In this document: piece after piece, positions 1 to 7,639 of the stretch
Numbering within the stretch: the stretch's first letter is position 1
Layout of the letters: every line of letters starts with the position of its first letter
NCBI GenBank assembly: GCA_020435415.1
Contig: JAGQZQ010000008.1
Location: 1-61,022, forward strand
Direction: 5' to 3'
DNA: 61,022 nucleotides
DNA from: Flavobacteriales bacterium
Lineage (GTDB): Bacteria; Bacteroidota; Bacteroidia; JACJYZ01
Program-made: the position numbers and the translations under genes
Notes under the pieces: generated by a model
Told to the model about the DNA's origin: nothing
Seen by the model: only the letters and a program-made list of their open reading frames with translations
Database searches by the model: none

Positions 1-130
1 ATGGCAGATCGCTCTGGTTAAATTTATTCTGTTCATTTGGGTACGTCTATGTGTTAATAAGGTCTTGATTATTTAAATCATAACAGTCGATGTCGTTTGA
101 TTCAATGCTTAGGTTTAATTGACAAGAAAT

Positions 131-171
131 CCGGCTTGCCAGATGGCGCCATGCATCACCTGGCAAGCCGG
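131..171. repeat. 12-bp perfect stem-loop in the gene-free left end
   Basis: CCGGCTTGCCAG (131-142) is exactly complementary to CTGGCAAGCCGG (160-171). The 17-nt loop contains a second palindrome, ATGGCGCCAT (143-152). It lies downstream of the minus-strand coiled-coil gene and could end its transcript, but no clear U-run follows on either strand, so a factor-independent terminator is not established. I see no credible gene in the rest of bases 1-275. Confidence 0.6.
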
Positions 172-275
172 GATGTCTTCCCTTATTCGTAATGGATGGT
201 TGTAAATTTGTTTGCATCCACTCCTGATTTGGTTTCGCAGATCCGATGCCACCCTTTTGATAGGGGTGGTAAAGA

Positions 276-905
276 TCAGGATGTCACCGATTTTTTGATA
301 TGCTTCCATGCTTCGGACATCTCGGAAGAAAAATTATTCCAGCCGGAAGATGCGGCGTCTTCCGCTTTTTCAAGCTTGGAATTGAATTCCTGAAGGGATC
401 GTGAAAGCTCCTTTTTCTTGTTCTGCCACACATCCGAGGCTTCCTGTTTACCAAGCTGAAGTTGCAGCTTGAACAGATCAAAGCGTGTGTGGAACTGGTC
501 CAGTTGCTCATCGATGTCCTCCGCTGTGTCTTTTAAATTGCCACGGGTGTTTTTGTAAAGCGTTTCTGCCTGAGCTCTTACTTCGCCCATCTGATGCATG
601 ATCTTTTGTTGCTCTGCTTTGAAACGATCTTCAGTATCTGCTTTTTTTTCGGCAGCCTGCTCGCGAAGCGTTTCTAACTTTTGTTTCAGTTTTTTTAGCT
701 CATCTCCACCGGTATCCTGTAAATCGTCCAGGCGTTCCCTGGTTTGATCGACCCATTGATGAAGGGTCTTTTTCTGATCTTCAAATTCATCCCTCGCTTC
801 GCCGGATTTCAGTTCCAGTTGCGATTTCATTTGCCGCGCTGTTTTCTTCCATTCGTCCAGCTTTTGTTTGGCGGTTTCCTTTATCGTTGATTCTTTGGTA
901 TCCAT
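276..905 (-). CDS. Coiled-coil protein of unknown function
   Basis: This 209-residue protein starts at an ATG at 905. It is very rich in Glu, Lys, Gln and Asp, contains almost no glycine or proline, and has heptad-like spacing of Leu/Met/Trp through nearly its whole length. That predicts one long helical or coiled-coil rod. There is no signal peptide or membrane segment, so it is probably cytosolic. It follows dps on the same strand after 45 bp, with a LapA-like gene further upstream. The neighbourhood suggests a stress or stationary-phase role, but that is inference from context only. I do not recognise a named family; it superficially resembles cyanobacterial/Bacteroidota coiled-coil stress proteins, but low-complexity composition makes such resemblance weak evidence. 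Confidence 0.75.
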   Translation of the reverse strand: MDTKESTIKETAKQKLDEWKKTARQMKSQLELKSGEARDEFEDQKKTLHQWVDQTRERLDDLQDTGGDELKKLKQKLETLREQAAEKKADTEDRFKAEQQKIMHQMGEVRAQAETLYKNTRGNLKDTAEDIDEQLDQFHTRFDLFKLQLQLGKQEASDVWQNKKKELSRSLQEFNSKLEKAEDAASSGWNNFSSEMSEAWKHIKKSVTS

Positions 906-950
906 GGTGATTTGGTTTTATTTATTGGTTTATAACTGAAGGTTGATAGG

Positions 951-1469
951 CTACGCCGTTTCATACACACGCTCTTGCTTGAGCCAGGAGGAATACATCC
1001 AGTGTTTCTTTTCCATGCGGCGGATGAATTTGGTAACCATGTCCACCGTACCAGTGTCGCCGATCCGGTTAGCGGACCCGATGACATCCATCATATATGA
1101 GATCAGTTTCTCAAAATCGTAAAGTACTTCCTGCATCATTTCCCTTGAGGTGAGGGCGCTCGATGTTTCCTCGATGCCGGCAGTTTCCAGATATTCTCTT
1201 AGAGTGCTTTGCGGTTTTTTACCGAATACCCGGATGCGTTCTGCAACAGCATCGATGTTGAGCTTCACTTCGTTGTACTGCTCCTCGAACTTCTGATGCA
1301 GGTCAAAGAAATCGGGACCTTCCACATTCCAATGGAAGTTTCTGAGTTTCTGATAGTGTATGTGGTAATTGGCCAGAAGAATGTTGAGGTTTTCAACGAT
1401 CTCTTTTGTTTCCAAATGGGAAAACCCGAGTTTGGCGTAGGTCTTCATTGGTTTATCTTTGGTTTTCAT
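951..1469 (-). CDS. dps: Dps-family ferritin-like DNA-protection protein
   Basis: Dps proteins form 12-subunit shells that oxidise Fe(II), usually with hydrogen peroxide, store iron and protect DNA under oxidative stress. The whole 172-residue protein fits the family. The dinuclear ferroxidase ligands are recognisable with family spacing: His46 in NFHWNVEG, His58 in FDLHQKFEEQY, Glu62, Asp73 and Glu77. These match Listeria Dps His31/His43/Asp47/Asp58/Glu62 at a constant offset of 15, with Glu replacing one Asp. The start is either the ATG at 1469 or an in-frame ATG at 1448 that removes a short charged N-tail. A coiled-coil gene follows 45 bp downstream and a LapA-like membrane gene lies upstream, all on the minus strand. 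Confidence 0.93.
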   Translation of the reverse strand: MKTKDKPMKTYAKLGFSHLETKEIVENLNILLANYHIHYQKLRNFHWNVEGPDFFDLHQKFEEQYNEVKLNIDAVAERIRVFGKKPQSTLREYLETAGIEETSSALTSREMMQEVLYDFEKLISYMMDVIGSANRIGDTGTVDMVTKFIRRMEKKHWMYSSWLKQERVYETA

Positions 1470-1498
1470 GGGTGTTGATTGTGTTTGATTAGGGTGTG

Positions 1499-1780
1499 TT
1501 AATTTTTGTTGGTGCTTTTCTGTATCGATTGTTTTTGAAGAAGGCTGTATTTTTTATTAGTTTCCCTGAGCTCATGCCTGAGCCGGATAATTTTTGGTAG
1601 CAGGGCAAGGATGGCAACCAGAATGCCCGATGTAAATGTCAGCGCGATCATCATGGCCAGAGAGCCTTGTGACTCCCAAAAAAGAATTTTCAGCGGTATG
1701 TCAGCTGAATTTTGCAAGGTAAAGGACACGACAAAAAGAAATATGATCGTGGCTGCTATCAGGGTGATCGTGTTTTTCAT
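1499..1780 (-). CDS. LapA-domain (DUF1049) small inner-membrane protein
   Basis: This 93-residue protein has two predicted transmembrane helices (about residues 5-24 and 39-63) and a basic, coiled C-terminal tail. The second helix ends in PKIIRLRHELRE. Helix, short loop with PLKILFWE, helix and charged tail is the layout of the lipopolysaccharide-assembly protein A (LapA/YciS) domain. In E. coli the relative works with LapB to control LPS synthesis. In Bacteroidota such single-domain proteins are common but functionally untested, so a role in envelope homeostasis is inferred. Dps starts 30 bp downstream on the same strand, so they may be co-transcribed. Confidence 0.8.
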   Translation of the reverse strand: MKNTITLIAATIIFLFVVSFTLQNSADIPLKILFWESQGSLAMMIALTFTSGILVAILALLPKIIRLRHELRETNKKYSLLQKQSIQKSTNKN

Positions 1781-1929
1781 AAATCATCCCTCGTCATCGG
1801 TTTCTTCTTTCCTCGCTGCACATTTACAAAGGTTCTTAAAAGGAATGCAATCTCATTTGATATAGATCAATTGGGGTTGTTGATTCCGCTCATGGTGCCT
1901 GTTTTTAGGTGAATTTGTTTTCATTATAT

Positions 1930-1959
1930 TTTGAAAATACAATAATGTTGCTACATTTG
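1930..1959 (+). promoter_or_regulatory. Bacteroidota-type promoter of the GbsR-like gene
   Basis: TTTG (1930-1933), an 18-bp spacer and TACATTTG (1952-1959) match the phylum's -33/-7 consensus TTTG/TAnnTTTG. The start codon at 1964 begins only 4 bp after the -7 box, so transcription should start at or within a few bases of the ATG. This predicts a leaderless or nearly leaderless transcript. Confidence 0.7.
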
Positions 1960-1963
1960 TACT

Positions 1964-2470
1964 ATGGATTATAAACAAGCACGGGAGGAGTTTATACAGG
2001 CATGGGGTAGCCTTGGCTCAAGCTGGGGAATCAATCACACCATGGCCCAGATTCATGCGTTGCTCATGATCTCACCCGATGCTATGACCACCGATGAGGT
2101 GATGGAGCAATTGGGTATTTCAAGAGGGAATGCGAACATGAACCTGCGGGCACTCATCGGATGGGGCATCGTACGAAAGGAAAGCCGTCCCGGAGACCGC
2201 AAGGAGTACTTCTCGGCTGAAAAGGATGTTTGGGTGCTGGCAACGCAAGTGGCGCAGGAGAGGAAGAAGAGGGAACTGGACCCTGTGTTGCGTATGCTTA
2301 ACCAGGTGAAGGCCATTCCGGAGAACAAGAAGTCAAAAGAGATCACAACCTTTAAGAAGGTAACTGCAGACCTTTCCGATTTTGCCGGAAAGATGGATAT
2401 GACGCTGGGTACGTTCGTTAAGGCAGAGCAGAACTGGTTCTTCGGAAAGCTGCTTAAAATGTTCAAGTGA
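1964..2470 (+). CDS. GbsR/MarR-type winged-helix transcriptional regulator
   Basis: The 168-residue protein opens with an amphipathic segment (EFIQAWGSLGSSWG), followed by a winged helix-turn-helix at about residues 25-85 (TDEVMEQLGISRGNANMNLR and GWGIVRKESRPGDRKEYF). The C-terminal helix is long. This is the GbsR subfamily of MarR-like regulators; B. subtilis GbsR responds to choline and controls glycine-betaine synthesis. The ligand here is unknown. The methyltransferase gene begins within or just beyond its stop codon, suggesting one transcript and perhaps that the regulator controls it. The promoter is 4 bp upstream of the ATG and no ribosome-binding site can fit, so translation may be leaderless. 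There is no nearby alternative start. Confidence 0.85.
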   Translation: MDYKQAREEFIQAWGSLGSSWGINHTMAQIHALLMISPDAMTTDEVMEQLGISRGNANMNLRALIGWGIVRKESRPGDRKEYFSAEKDVWVLATQVAQERKKRELDPVLRMLNQVKAIPENKKSKEITTFKKVTADLSDFAGKMDMTLGTFVKAEQNWFFGKLLKMFK

Positions 2471-2508
2471 TTTTTTTTGCACATAAGTTTCAATTAAAGT
2501 TGAAAATA

Positions 2509-3432
2509 ATGAAAGGTATAATGGTGGTTGATCAGGTGGATAACCGCGAATTGGCTTATAAGCAGCCCATGCAGTTGTCTACACGACAGAAAATTCTGAA
2601 GTATTATGAGGAGGCAGGTCCCGACTACCAAACATGGAGTCCGTCGTACAATATGCATTTCGGATACTTTCACTGGGGTATGAATCCCTTTTCCCGGGAG
2701 AAAATGCTGGACCGGATGAACCTTGAAATCTTCAGATCAATGGATATTTCAAAGGATCAATCTGCTTTGATAGGGGACATGGGCTGCGGCCTGGGAGCCA
2801 CCGCCCGATACATCGCAAAGCATTTTCCTGCCATGTCATTGAAAGGGATTACCCTCGTGCCATGGCAGGTGGATCAGGGAACACGCCTTGCCAGGGAGTC
2901 TGGCCTGGATGGCCGGGTGAAGATTGTGGAGGGGGACTATACCTCCACGCCGTTTGAAGATAATTCGTTGGATGGCGTGTATGCTGTGGAGAGTGGTTGC
3001 TATGCCGGGGGAGCATCAAAGGAAGACCTGATCCGGGAAATGGCCCGGGTGTTGAAGCCCGGAAAGAAAATGGTCATGGCTGATGGGTTTGTTAAAACCG
3101 AAAAGATGACAGGCTGGACGGCATCCATATACCAAAAGCTTTGCAGTTGCTGGGCACTGAAGGAGCTTGGTCATATTGACAAGGTGCGGGAAGCGCTGCT
3201 CCGGCATGGCTTTACGGATATTCGGATAAGGGATGCATCCTGGCGTGTGGCACCTTCCGTGGCGCATGTCCCGTTTACCGTACTGTGGTTTCTTGTAAAA
3301 CGCATGTTTTCATCAAACGGCATCATGACGAAAGAGCGCTGGAACAATCTGATGGCACCCATGCTGACCATGTTCCTGGGCTTGTCCCGCAGGAACTTCA
3401 GTTATTACATCATCAGCGCCAGGAAAATGTGA
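2509..3432 (+). CDS. SAM-dependent methyltransferase, sterol/tocopherol C-methyltransferase-like
   Basis: With the ATG at 2509 the protein has 307 residues. A GTG overlapping the upstream stop at 2467 would add 14 unlikely residues, and an ATG at 2521 is also possible. SAM-binding motif I is GDMGCGLGATAR (about 89-100), followed by an acidic strand end, GDYTSTPFEDNSLDGVYAVE, and a post-motif region RVLKPGKKMVMADGF. The N-terminal region HFGYFHWGMNPFSREKM resembles sterol 24-C- and gamma-tocopherol methyltransferases, which act on isoprenoid or quinone-like lipids. No lipid-biosynthesis neighbour is seen, so the substrate is open. It probably shares a transcript with the GbsR-like regulator. 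Confidence 0.82.
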   Translation: MKGIMVVDQVDNRELAYKQPMQLSTRQKILKYYEEAGPDYQTWSPSYNMHFGYFHWGMNPFSREKMLDRMNLEIFRSMDISKDQSALIGDMGCGLGATARYIAKHFPAMSLKGITLVPWQVDQGTRLARESGLDGRVKIVEGDYTSTPFEDNSLDGVYAVESGCYAGGASKEDLIREMARVLKPGKKMVMADGFVKTEKMTGWTASIYQKLCSCWALKELGHIDKVREALLRHGFTDIRIRDASWRVAPSVAHVPFTVLWFLVKRMFSSNGIMTKERWNNLMAPMLTMFLGLSRRNFSYYIISARKM

Positions 3433-3576
3433 TGTTTCCTTATACAGAGTGAGTGGATTACAGCGTGATCCAGGAAGGGGGGGGGCAAAACCAAAGCCCT
3501 CCTGGCGTCGGCCTTTCTTTTTTCTTGATTCGCTTCCACTTAAACGCAAGCGTTACGTGTATGCTCTTCAAGAAAA

Positions 3577-3600
3577 AAAGCCATCTCATCCGATGGCTTT
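3577..3600 (-). terminator. Rho-independent terminator of tRNA-Pro
   Basis: AAAGCCATC (3577-3585) pairs with GATGGCTTT (3592-3600) around a 6-nt loop. Read on the minus strand, the stem is followed by a run of seven T. It begins 8 bp after the tRNA 3' end. The adjoining plus-strand region 3433-3576 holds a run of nine G (3477-3485) and no gene that I can support. Confidence 0.8.
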
Positions 3601-3607
3601 CATTTTG

Positions 3608-3682
3608 TCGGGGTGAGTGGATTCGAACCACCGACCACACGCCCCCCAGACGTGTACTCTAACCTGGCTGAGCTACACCCCG
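3608..3682 (-). tRNA. tRNA-Pro (anticodon GGG)
   Basis: The minus strand folds into a complete cloverleaf of 75 nt. The acceptor arm is CGGGGTG/CACCCCG with discriminator A. The D-arm sequence is TAGCTCAGCCAGGTTAGAG, the anticodon stem is CACGT/GCGTG with loop CTGGGGG giving anticodon GGG, and the T-arm carries GGTTCGAATCC. CCA is not encoded. A terminator follows directly. Confidence 0.95.
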
Positions 3683-3709
3683 ATATTCCCCGAATTATTT
3701 CCGGGCTGG

Positions 3710-3717
3710 CAAAAATA
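3710..3717 (-). promoter_or_regulatory. Possible -7 element for tRNA-Pro
   Basis: On the minus strand TATTTTTG lies 28 bp before the mature tRNA 5' end and matches TAnnTTTG exactly. I found no convincing TTTG about 20 bp further upstream, so only half of the promoter signature is present. Confidence 0.35.
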
Positions 3718-3946
3718 GCAATATTTCTGGTTGTGGGAAAAATATATCCTTCCGACCGGCATCCCCAGCCGGAGGATTTGTGACATGGCATCCAGGCATT
3801 TGGGAAATTATTCTTTTATCCCAGATTATGCATTAGGAGGCGCCTTTTTGCGCTGAACTATATGTATTAGCTGGGGTTATCCCGCATTAGAAAATCAAGA
3901 ATTTATTTCGAAGCAAACAATCGGTATCCTATGATTTTCTTATGCG

Positions 3947-4007
3947 TCATGCAATAGTCTTTTTCTATTGCATGATTTGGGTTTATGGAATTCCAAAAAA
4001 TCATGCA
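3947..4007 (+). promoter_or_regulatory. Leader with two mutually exclusive hairpins before the RnfD-like gene
   Basis: TCATGCAATAG (3947-3957) pairs perfectly with CTATTGCATGA (3965-3975) across a T-rich 7-nt loop. The second arm also overlaps TGCATGATTT (3969-3978), which is perfectly complementary to AAATCATGCA (3998-4007). The two stems cannot form together. The element ends 29 bp before the likely start codon at 4037. The layout resembles an attenuator or RNA switch, but could instead be a set of operator half-sites, since the TCATGCA/TGCATGA heptamer occurs three times. The remainder of 3683-3946 holds no gene I can support. Confidence 0.5.
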
Positions 4008-4036
4008 TCCCACCCATAGAACCAAAACGGAATGTT

Positions 4037-4873
4037 ATGATTTTTACCTCATCACAAAGAGCCGCTTTCAGAAAGGGATACCGCCAAATGGATCCACGGT
4101 ACGGACAGATCATCTGCCAATCCATATTCATGGCTTTCGGGCTGGCATGGCTGGGGTGGGAAGCCCGCATTGTTGACTTCCTCCTGATATTCGCATCCTG
4201 CCTGACCTTTCAACGCCTGTTTGAAAAGTGGTTCAAGACCGGACGCAATGCCTGGCAAAGTGCGATGATCTCTTCCCTCAGCCTTTGCCTTATGTTTAAA
4301 GCCGGGGCATGGTGGGCCTTACCGGTGTGCGGACTACTCACTGTGGGGAGTAAATTCCTCATCCGCTACAACGGCAAACATATTTTCAATCCTACCAATT
4401 TCGGCATCCTGGTCACGATTCTGATCACCCGCATGGGTTGGGTATCGCCCGGACAGTGGGGGAGTGCGCTCATCTTCATGATCCTGATAGGTGCACTGAG
4501 CCTGGCTGTGTTGTTCCGTGTGGGCAGACTTGATGTGGCCTTTTCCTTTCTGGGTGTGTATGCGATGATGCACTTCTTTTACAACTACGTGATCCTGGGC
4601 TGGCCGATGGACTATTTTCTGCATCAGCTAAGCAGTGGTACACTCCTGTTGTTTACTTTTTTCATGATCACTGACCCCATGACCACACCCCGTCATGCAG
4701 TGGCCCGTGTGGCCTGGGCAGGGCTTACAGGTGTTTTGGCCTTCGTGCTTTCCGGTTATATGTACATCCATACCGCACCCTTATGGGCACTGTTTTTCAT
4801 GTCGCCCCTTACCCCGCTTTTCGATACCATTTTCACTGCACCCCGCTTTACCTGGCAAAAGGTGCAGGCATAA
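4037..4873 (+). CDS. Stand-alone RnfD/NqrB-like membrane protein
   Basis: The 278-residue protein has about eight to ten predicted transmembrane helices. It carries the family signature HIFNPTNFG (about residue 115) and the C-terminal SSGTLLLFTFFMITDPMTTP segment, which corresponds to the ATDPVT region of RnfD and NqrB. In Rnf and Na+-NQR complexes this subunit carries covalent FMN on a threonine and takes part in ion-coupled electron transfer. I cannot find the usual D/S-G-A-T flavinylation motif, and no other rnf/nqr subunit is nearby. It may therefore be a divergent, flavin-free or differently loaded homologue. The ATG at 4037 is preferred over a TTG at 3968, which lies in the hairpin leader. 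The DUF2330 gene follows after 35 bp, so the two probably form an operon. Confidence 0.8.
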   Translation: MIFTSSQRAAFRKGYRQMDPRYGQIICQSIFMAFGLAWLGWEARIVDFLLIFASCLTFQRLFEKWFKTGRNAWQSAMISSLSLCLMFKAGAWWALPVCGLLTVGSKFLIRYNGKHIFNPTNFGILVTILITRMGWVSPGQWGSALIFMILIGALSLAVLFRVGRLDVAFSFLGVYAMMHFFYNYVILGWPMDYFLHQLSSGTLLLFTFFMITDPMTTPRHAVARVAWAGLTGVLAFVLSGYMYIHTAPLWALFFMSPLTPLFDTIFTAPRFTWQKVQA

Positions 4874-4908
4874 AAAACCAAACCATGTTTCACTTAAAAT
4901 CAACTGTT

Positions 4909-6432
4909 ATGAAAACCAAAGCGATCATTTTACTTGCAACCCTGGGGTTGATCTCCGGACAAGCAAGCGCATTCTGCGGCTTCTATGTAGCCAAAGCAGA
5001 TGCCACCCTGTTCAACCAAAAATCCCAGGTCATCCTGGTGCGGGATGGCGACCGCACCATCATCACCATGTCCAGCGACTTCAAAGGCGATGTGAAGGAT
5101 TTTGCCATGGTGGTACCGGTGCCTGAAGTGCTGCAGCGAAACCATATCCGCATTGCAGACAACAGCATCTTCGACAAACTGGATGCCTATTCCTCACCGA
5201 GACTGGTGGAATATCATGATGCCAACCCCTGCTATGAAGTGCTTTATAAAGATAAAATGCTAAGAATGGCACCGGTGTCAATGGAAGCGAACGGTTTTGA
5301 CCTTGAGGAAAAAGCCGAAGCCGATTATGGTGTAACGATCGAAGCTTCCTATACCGTAGGGGAGTACGACATCCTTATTCTTTCTGCACAAGAGTCGGGT
5401 GGTTTGAAATCGTGGCTCACGGATAATGGTTATAAAATCCCTGCCAACGCACATGAGGTACTGGACCCATACATCAAGGACGGTCTGAAATTTTTTGTGG
5501 TGAAAGTAAACCTGGATGCACATCGTATGTCGGGTTATAACTCCCTGCGCCCACTTCAGATCGCGTTTCGCAGTCCGCGTTTCGGTTTGCCTATTCGTTT
5601 GGGCATGGCCAATGCCACCGGAGACCAGGACCTCATCGTCTATGCCTTCACCCGTAAAGGCCGCGTGGAACTGGCAAATTACCGCACCATGGAAATACCT
5701 TCCAACAGAAACGTTCCGGAATTCGTTCAACAGAAGTTCGGTGATTTCTACCGCGACCTGTTCAAGACCAGTTACAAAAAAGAGGGTGGAAAGGCCGCCT
5801 TCCTGGAATATGCCTGGGACCTCAGCTCCAATAATTTTGTAAAGTGCGACCCGTGTTCCACCACCCCACCAGACTATGCCGAGCTGCGTGAAGCCGGTGT
5901 ATTCTGGGTGAACAACGGCCAGCAAAACCGCTCCTGGGGAGGATCCAATTATCAGGGAGACCTGTTCTTCACGCGGATGCACGTTCGTTACAACCGGAAA
6001 AACTTCCCGCAGGATCTGGCCTTTATCGAGACTCCGAACAAGGAATCATTTCAGGGCAGATACATCATCCAGCATGCTGTAACCGAAGATGTGACCTGTG
6101 ATGCCGCGCAAGATTACTATCAAACAGTGACCACCCGCCGGAAGAAAGAACTTCAGGAACTGGCGGCACTTACCGGATGGTCCGTGGCTTCTCATCAATC
6201 GTATGTGGATGAATATGCTCGGCGAATTACCAATCCCAACGGCTGGTTCGGGGAAGATGATTTCATCAACAAAAATGGTTTTGACATACTGCCTGCAACG
6301 GACAGTGATAACCGTCAAAAAGGCCACATGGTATCGTTACTGGCCGGCGCTATGTCACTGCTGATCACCCTTGTGATATTTGCTGCCGTGATGTTTGGTT
6401 TGAAGCAACGGCGCAATGAGCGATCATCCTGA
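4909..6432 (+). CDS. DUF2330 family secreted, C-terminally membrane-anchored protein
   Basis: The 507-residue protein begins with a signal peptide ending near SGQASA, then the DUF2330 opening AFCGFYVAKAD and DFAMVVPVPE, which the family shares. One hydrophobic helix near the C-terminus, followed by LKQRRNERSS, would anchor it in the inner membrane with the large domain outside the cytoplasm. Cys residues are conspicuous (CGFY near the mature N-terminus, KCDPC around residue 310, and DVTCDAA). Biochemical function is unknown. It sits 35 bp after the RnfD-like gene and before a strong terminator, so the pair appear to be a dedicated transcription unit, perhaps an extracytoplasmic partner for the membrane protein. 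A start at 4885 is possible but gives a poorer signal peptide. Confidence 0.82.
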   Translation: MKTKAIILLATLGLISGQASAFCGFYVAKADATLFNQKSQVILVRDGDRTIITMSSDFKGDVKDFAMVVPVPEVLQRNHIRIADNSIFDKLDAYSSPRLVEYHDANPCYEVLYKDKMLRMAPVSMEANGFDLEEKAEADYGVTIEASYTVGEYDILILSAQESGGLKSWLTDNGYKIPANAHEVLDPYIKDGLKFFVVKVNLDAHRMSGYNSLRPLQIAFRSPRFGLPIRLGMANATGDQDLIVYAFTRKGRVELANYRTMEIPSNRNVPEFVQQKFGDFYRDLFKTSYKKEGGKAAFLEYAWDLSSNNFVKCDPCSTTPPDYAELREAGVFWVNNGQQNRSWGGSNYQGDLFFTRMHVRYNRKNFPQDLAFIETPNKESFQGRYIIQHAVTEDVTCDAAQDYYQTVTTRRKKELQELAALTGWSVASHQSYVDEYARRITNPNGWFGEDDFINKNGFDILPATDSDNRQKGHMVSLLAGAMSLLITLVIFAAVMFGLKQRRNERSS

Positions 6433-6452
6433 CAGGAAGGTTGTGGTTTAGC

Positions 6453-6483
6453 AAAAAAGGACGATGTGTATCGTCCTTTTTTG
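6453..6483 (+). terminator. Terminator of the RnfD-like/DUF2330 operon
   Basis: AAAAAAGGACGAT (6453-6465) pairs with ATCGTCCTTTTTT (6470-6482) across a 4-nt GTGT loop, and A/T runs flank both arms. It lies 21 bp after the DUF2330 stop. Bases 6484-6722 beyond it are AT-rich and contain no supported gene. Confidence 0.9.
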
Positions 6484-6722
6484 TTTTTATCACGGTGAGA
6501 AGGGGTCATTCACATGCTATTCGGAATGGTAGTAAAATTAAACCCTTGACATGCTTTGTGCTTTAATGGGAGTTTAAGGTTTTGTCAAAATGAGATTATA
6601 CAAAGTGTAGTAGGGTCTTTATTTTTTGTCGGTCCTAATATTGAAGGGCTTTGCACATCACCAGGTTAAAAAAAAGTGTTAAACCTTACATGCAAATAGA
6701 AAAGTTTATATAGCTTTCGGGC

Positions 6723-6980
6723 ATGACCGCCGCGGAGTATAATCTGCTTGATATGGATCAGAAGACCCACCTGTTATGGACCTACGGGGAACTTCTGGAT
6801 GAGCGTGTGGACTACGGTAAATCACGCACTTTCATGTATCACCTTCAGGGATTTTATGTAGAGATCTCCATCAACGTGAAAGATGAAAGTATTCGCCGTG
6901 TGCGTGCTCTGGAAAGTCCCGGCGACTGGAATGGTTATCTGAAAAGCGTGAGTCTGGAGGAACTACTGAGCAGCAGTTGA
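6723..6980 (+). CDS. Small conserved-type hypothetical protein (85 aa)
   Basis: This is a compact 85-residue ORF with a balanced composition and a plausible alpha/beta pattern: MTAAEYNLLDMDQKTHLLW, then YHLQGFYVEISINVKDESI, then a C-terminal helix. It has no signal peptide or membrane segment. Its 3' end overlaps the 3' end of lspA by 18 bp on the opposite strand. A TAGCTTTC sequence, one mismatch from TAnnTTTG, ends 4 bp before the ATG, but no -33 partner is clear. It resembles the many 80-90-residue cytosolic Bacteroidota proteins of unknown role; no function can be assigned. Confidence 0.6.
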   Translation: MTAAEYNLLDMDQKTHLLWTYGELLDERVDYGKSRTFMYHLQGFYVEISINVKDESIRRVRALESPGDWNGYLKSVSLEELLSSS

Positions 6981-7619
6981 GACCACTTCGGCATTCTCTT
7001 TCTCTTCATCCACTTTTACTTTCTTCTCCTGCGGAAAATACCGCTTTTGAAACAGCAGGATCATGAACACACCGATGCTGATGGATGAATCTGCAACATT
7101 GAAAATGGGCCGGAAGAACAGGAAGCGTTCACCGCCCCACCCGGGCACCCAATCGGGGAACGTCCCTTCCATCAGCGGGAAGTACAGCATATCTACTACC
7201 TTGCCATGCAGGAAGGTGGCATACCCTCCTTCATCGGGCATAAAAGTCGCCACCCGGTGGAAGCTGTCTGTAAAGATCACTCCGTAAAAAGCGCTGTCGA
7301 TGATGTTGCCAACAGCACCGGCGAAGATGAGGGCAATGCTGATGATAAGTCCGGATGGTGCTTTCTTCTTTACAAGTGTTGTCAGGTAATAGAAGATTCC
7401 TCCAACCGCTGCGATCCGAAAAAGGCTGAGAAATAATTTGCCCCATTTACCACCCCATGTGATCCCGAAGGCCATTCCGTTGTTTTCGGTGAAATGGATG
7501 TAGAACCAGTCACCGAAAACCGAAAAATGGTCCTCGATCATCATGTGGGTTTTCACCCAGAACTTCAGGGTCTGGTCGATCAGGAGGACCAGTAAAATGG
7601 TAATGAAGGCTTTTTTCAA
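6963..7619 (-). CDS. lspA: Lipoprotein signal peptidase (signal peptidase II)
   Basis: LspA is the inner-membrane aspartyl protease that cleaves prolipoproteins just before the lipid-modified Cys. The protein has four predicted transmembrane helices and the family blocks LLIDQTLKFWV, FTENNGMAFG, GAVGNIIDS and FNVADSSISIG. Asp108 and Asp177 are the expected catalytic pair. At 218 residues it is longer than E. coli LspA (164), mainly through a periplasmic insertion (about 120-170) and a charged C-terminal tail, both usual in Bacteroidota. It is the last gene of an ileS-dksA-like-lspA run. Many lipoproteins encoded in this window would be its substrates. Confidence 0.96.
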   Translation of the reverse strand: MKKAFITILLVLLIDQTLKFWVKTHMMIEDHFSVFGDWFYIHFTENNGMAFGITWGGKWGKLFLSLFRIAAVGGIFYYLTTLVKKKAPSGLIISIALIFAGAVGNIIDSAFYGVIFTDSFHRVATFMPDEGGYATFLHGKVVDMLYFPLMEGTFPDWVPGWGGERFLFFRPIFNVADSSISIGVFMILLFQKRYFPQEKKVKVDEEKENAEVVSTAAQ

Positions 7620-7639
7620 AACGCGGTTCTTTCGGTCGT

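Noticed and set aside
5278-5982. Minus-strand open frame of 234 codons
   Set aside because: It lies entirely antisense to the DUF2330 gene, whose family blocks are continuous across it; no motif supports the opposite frame.
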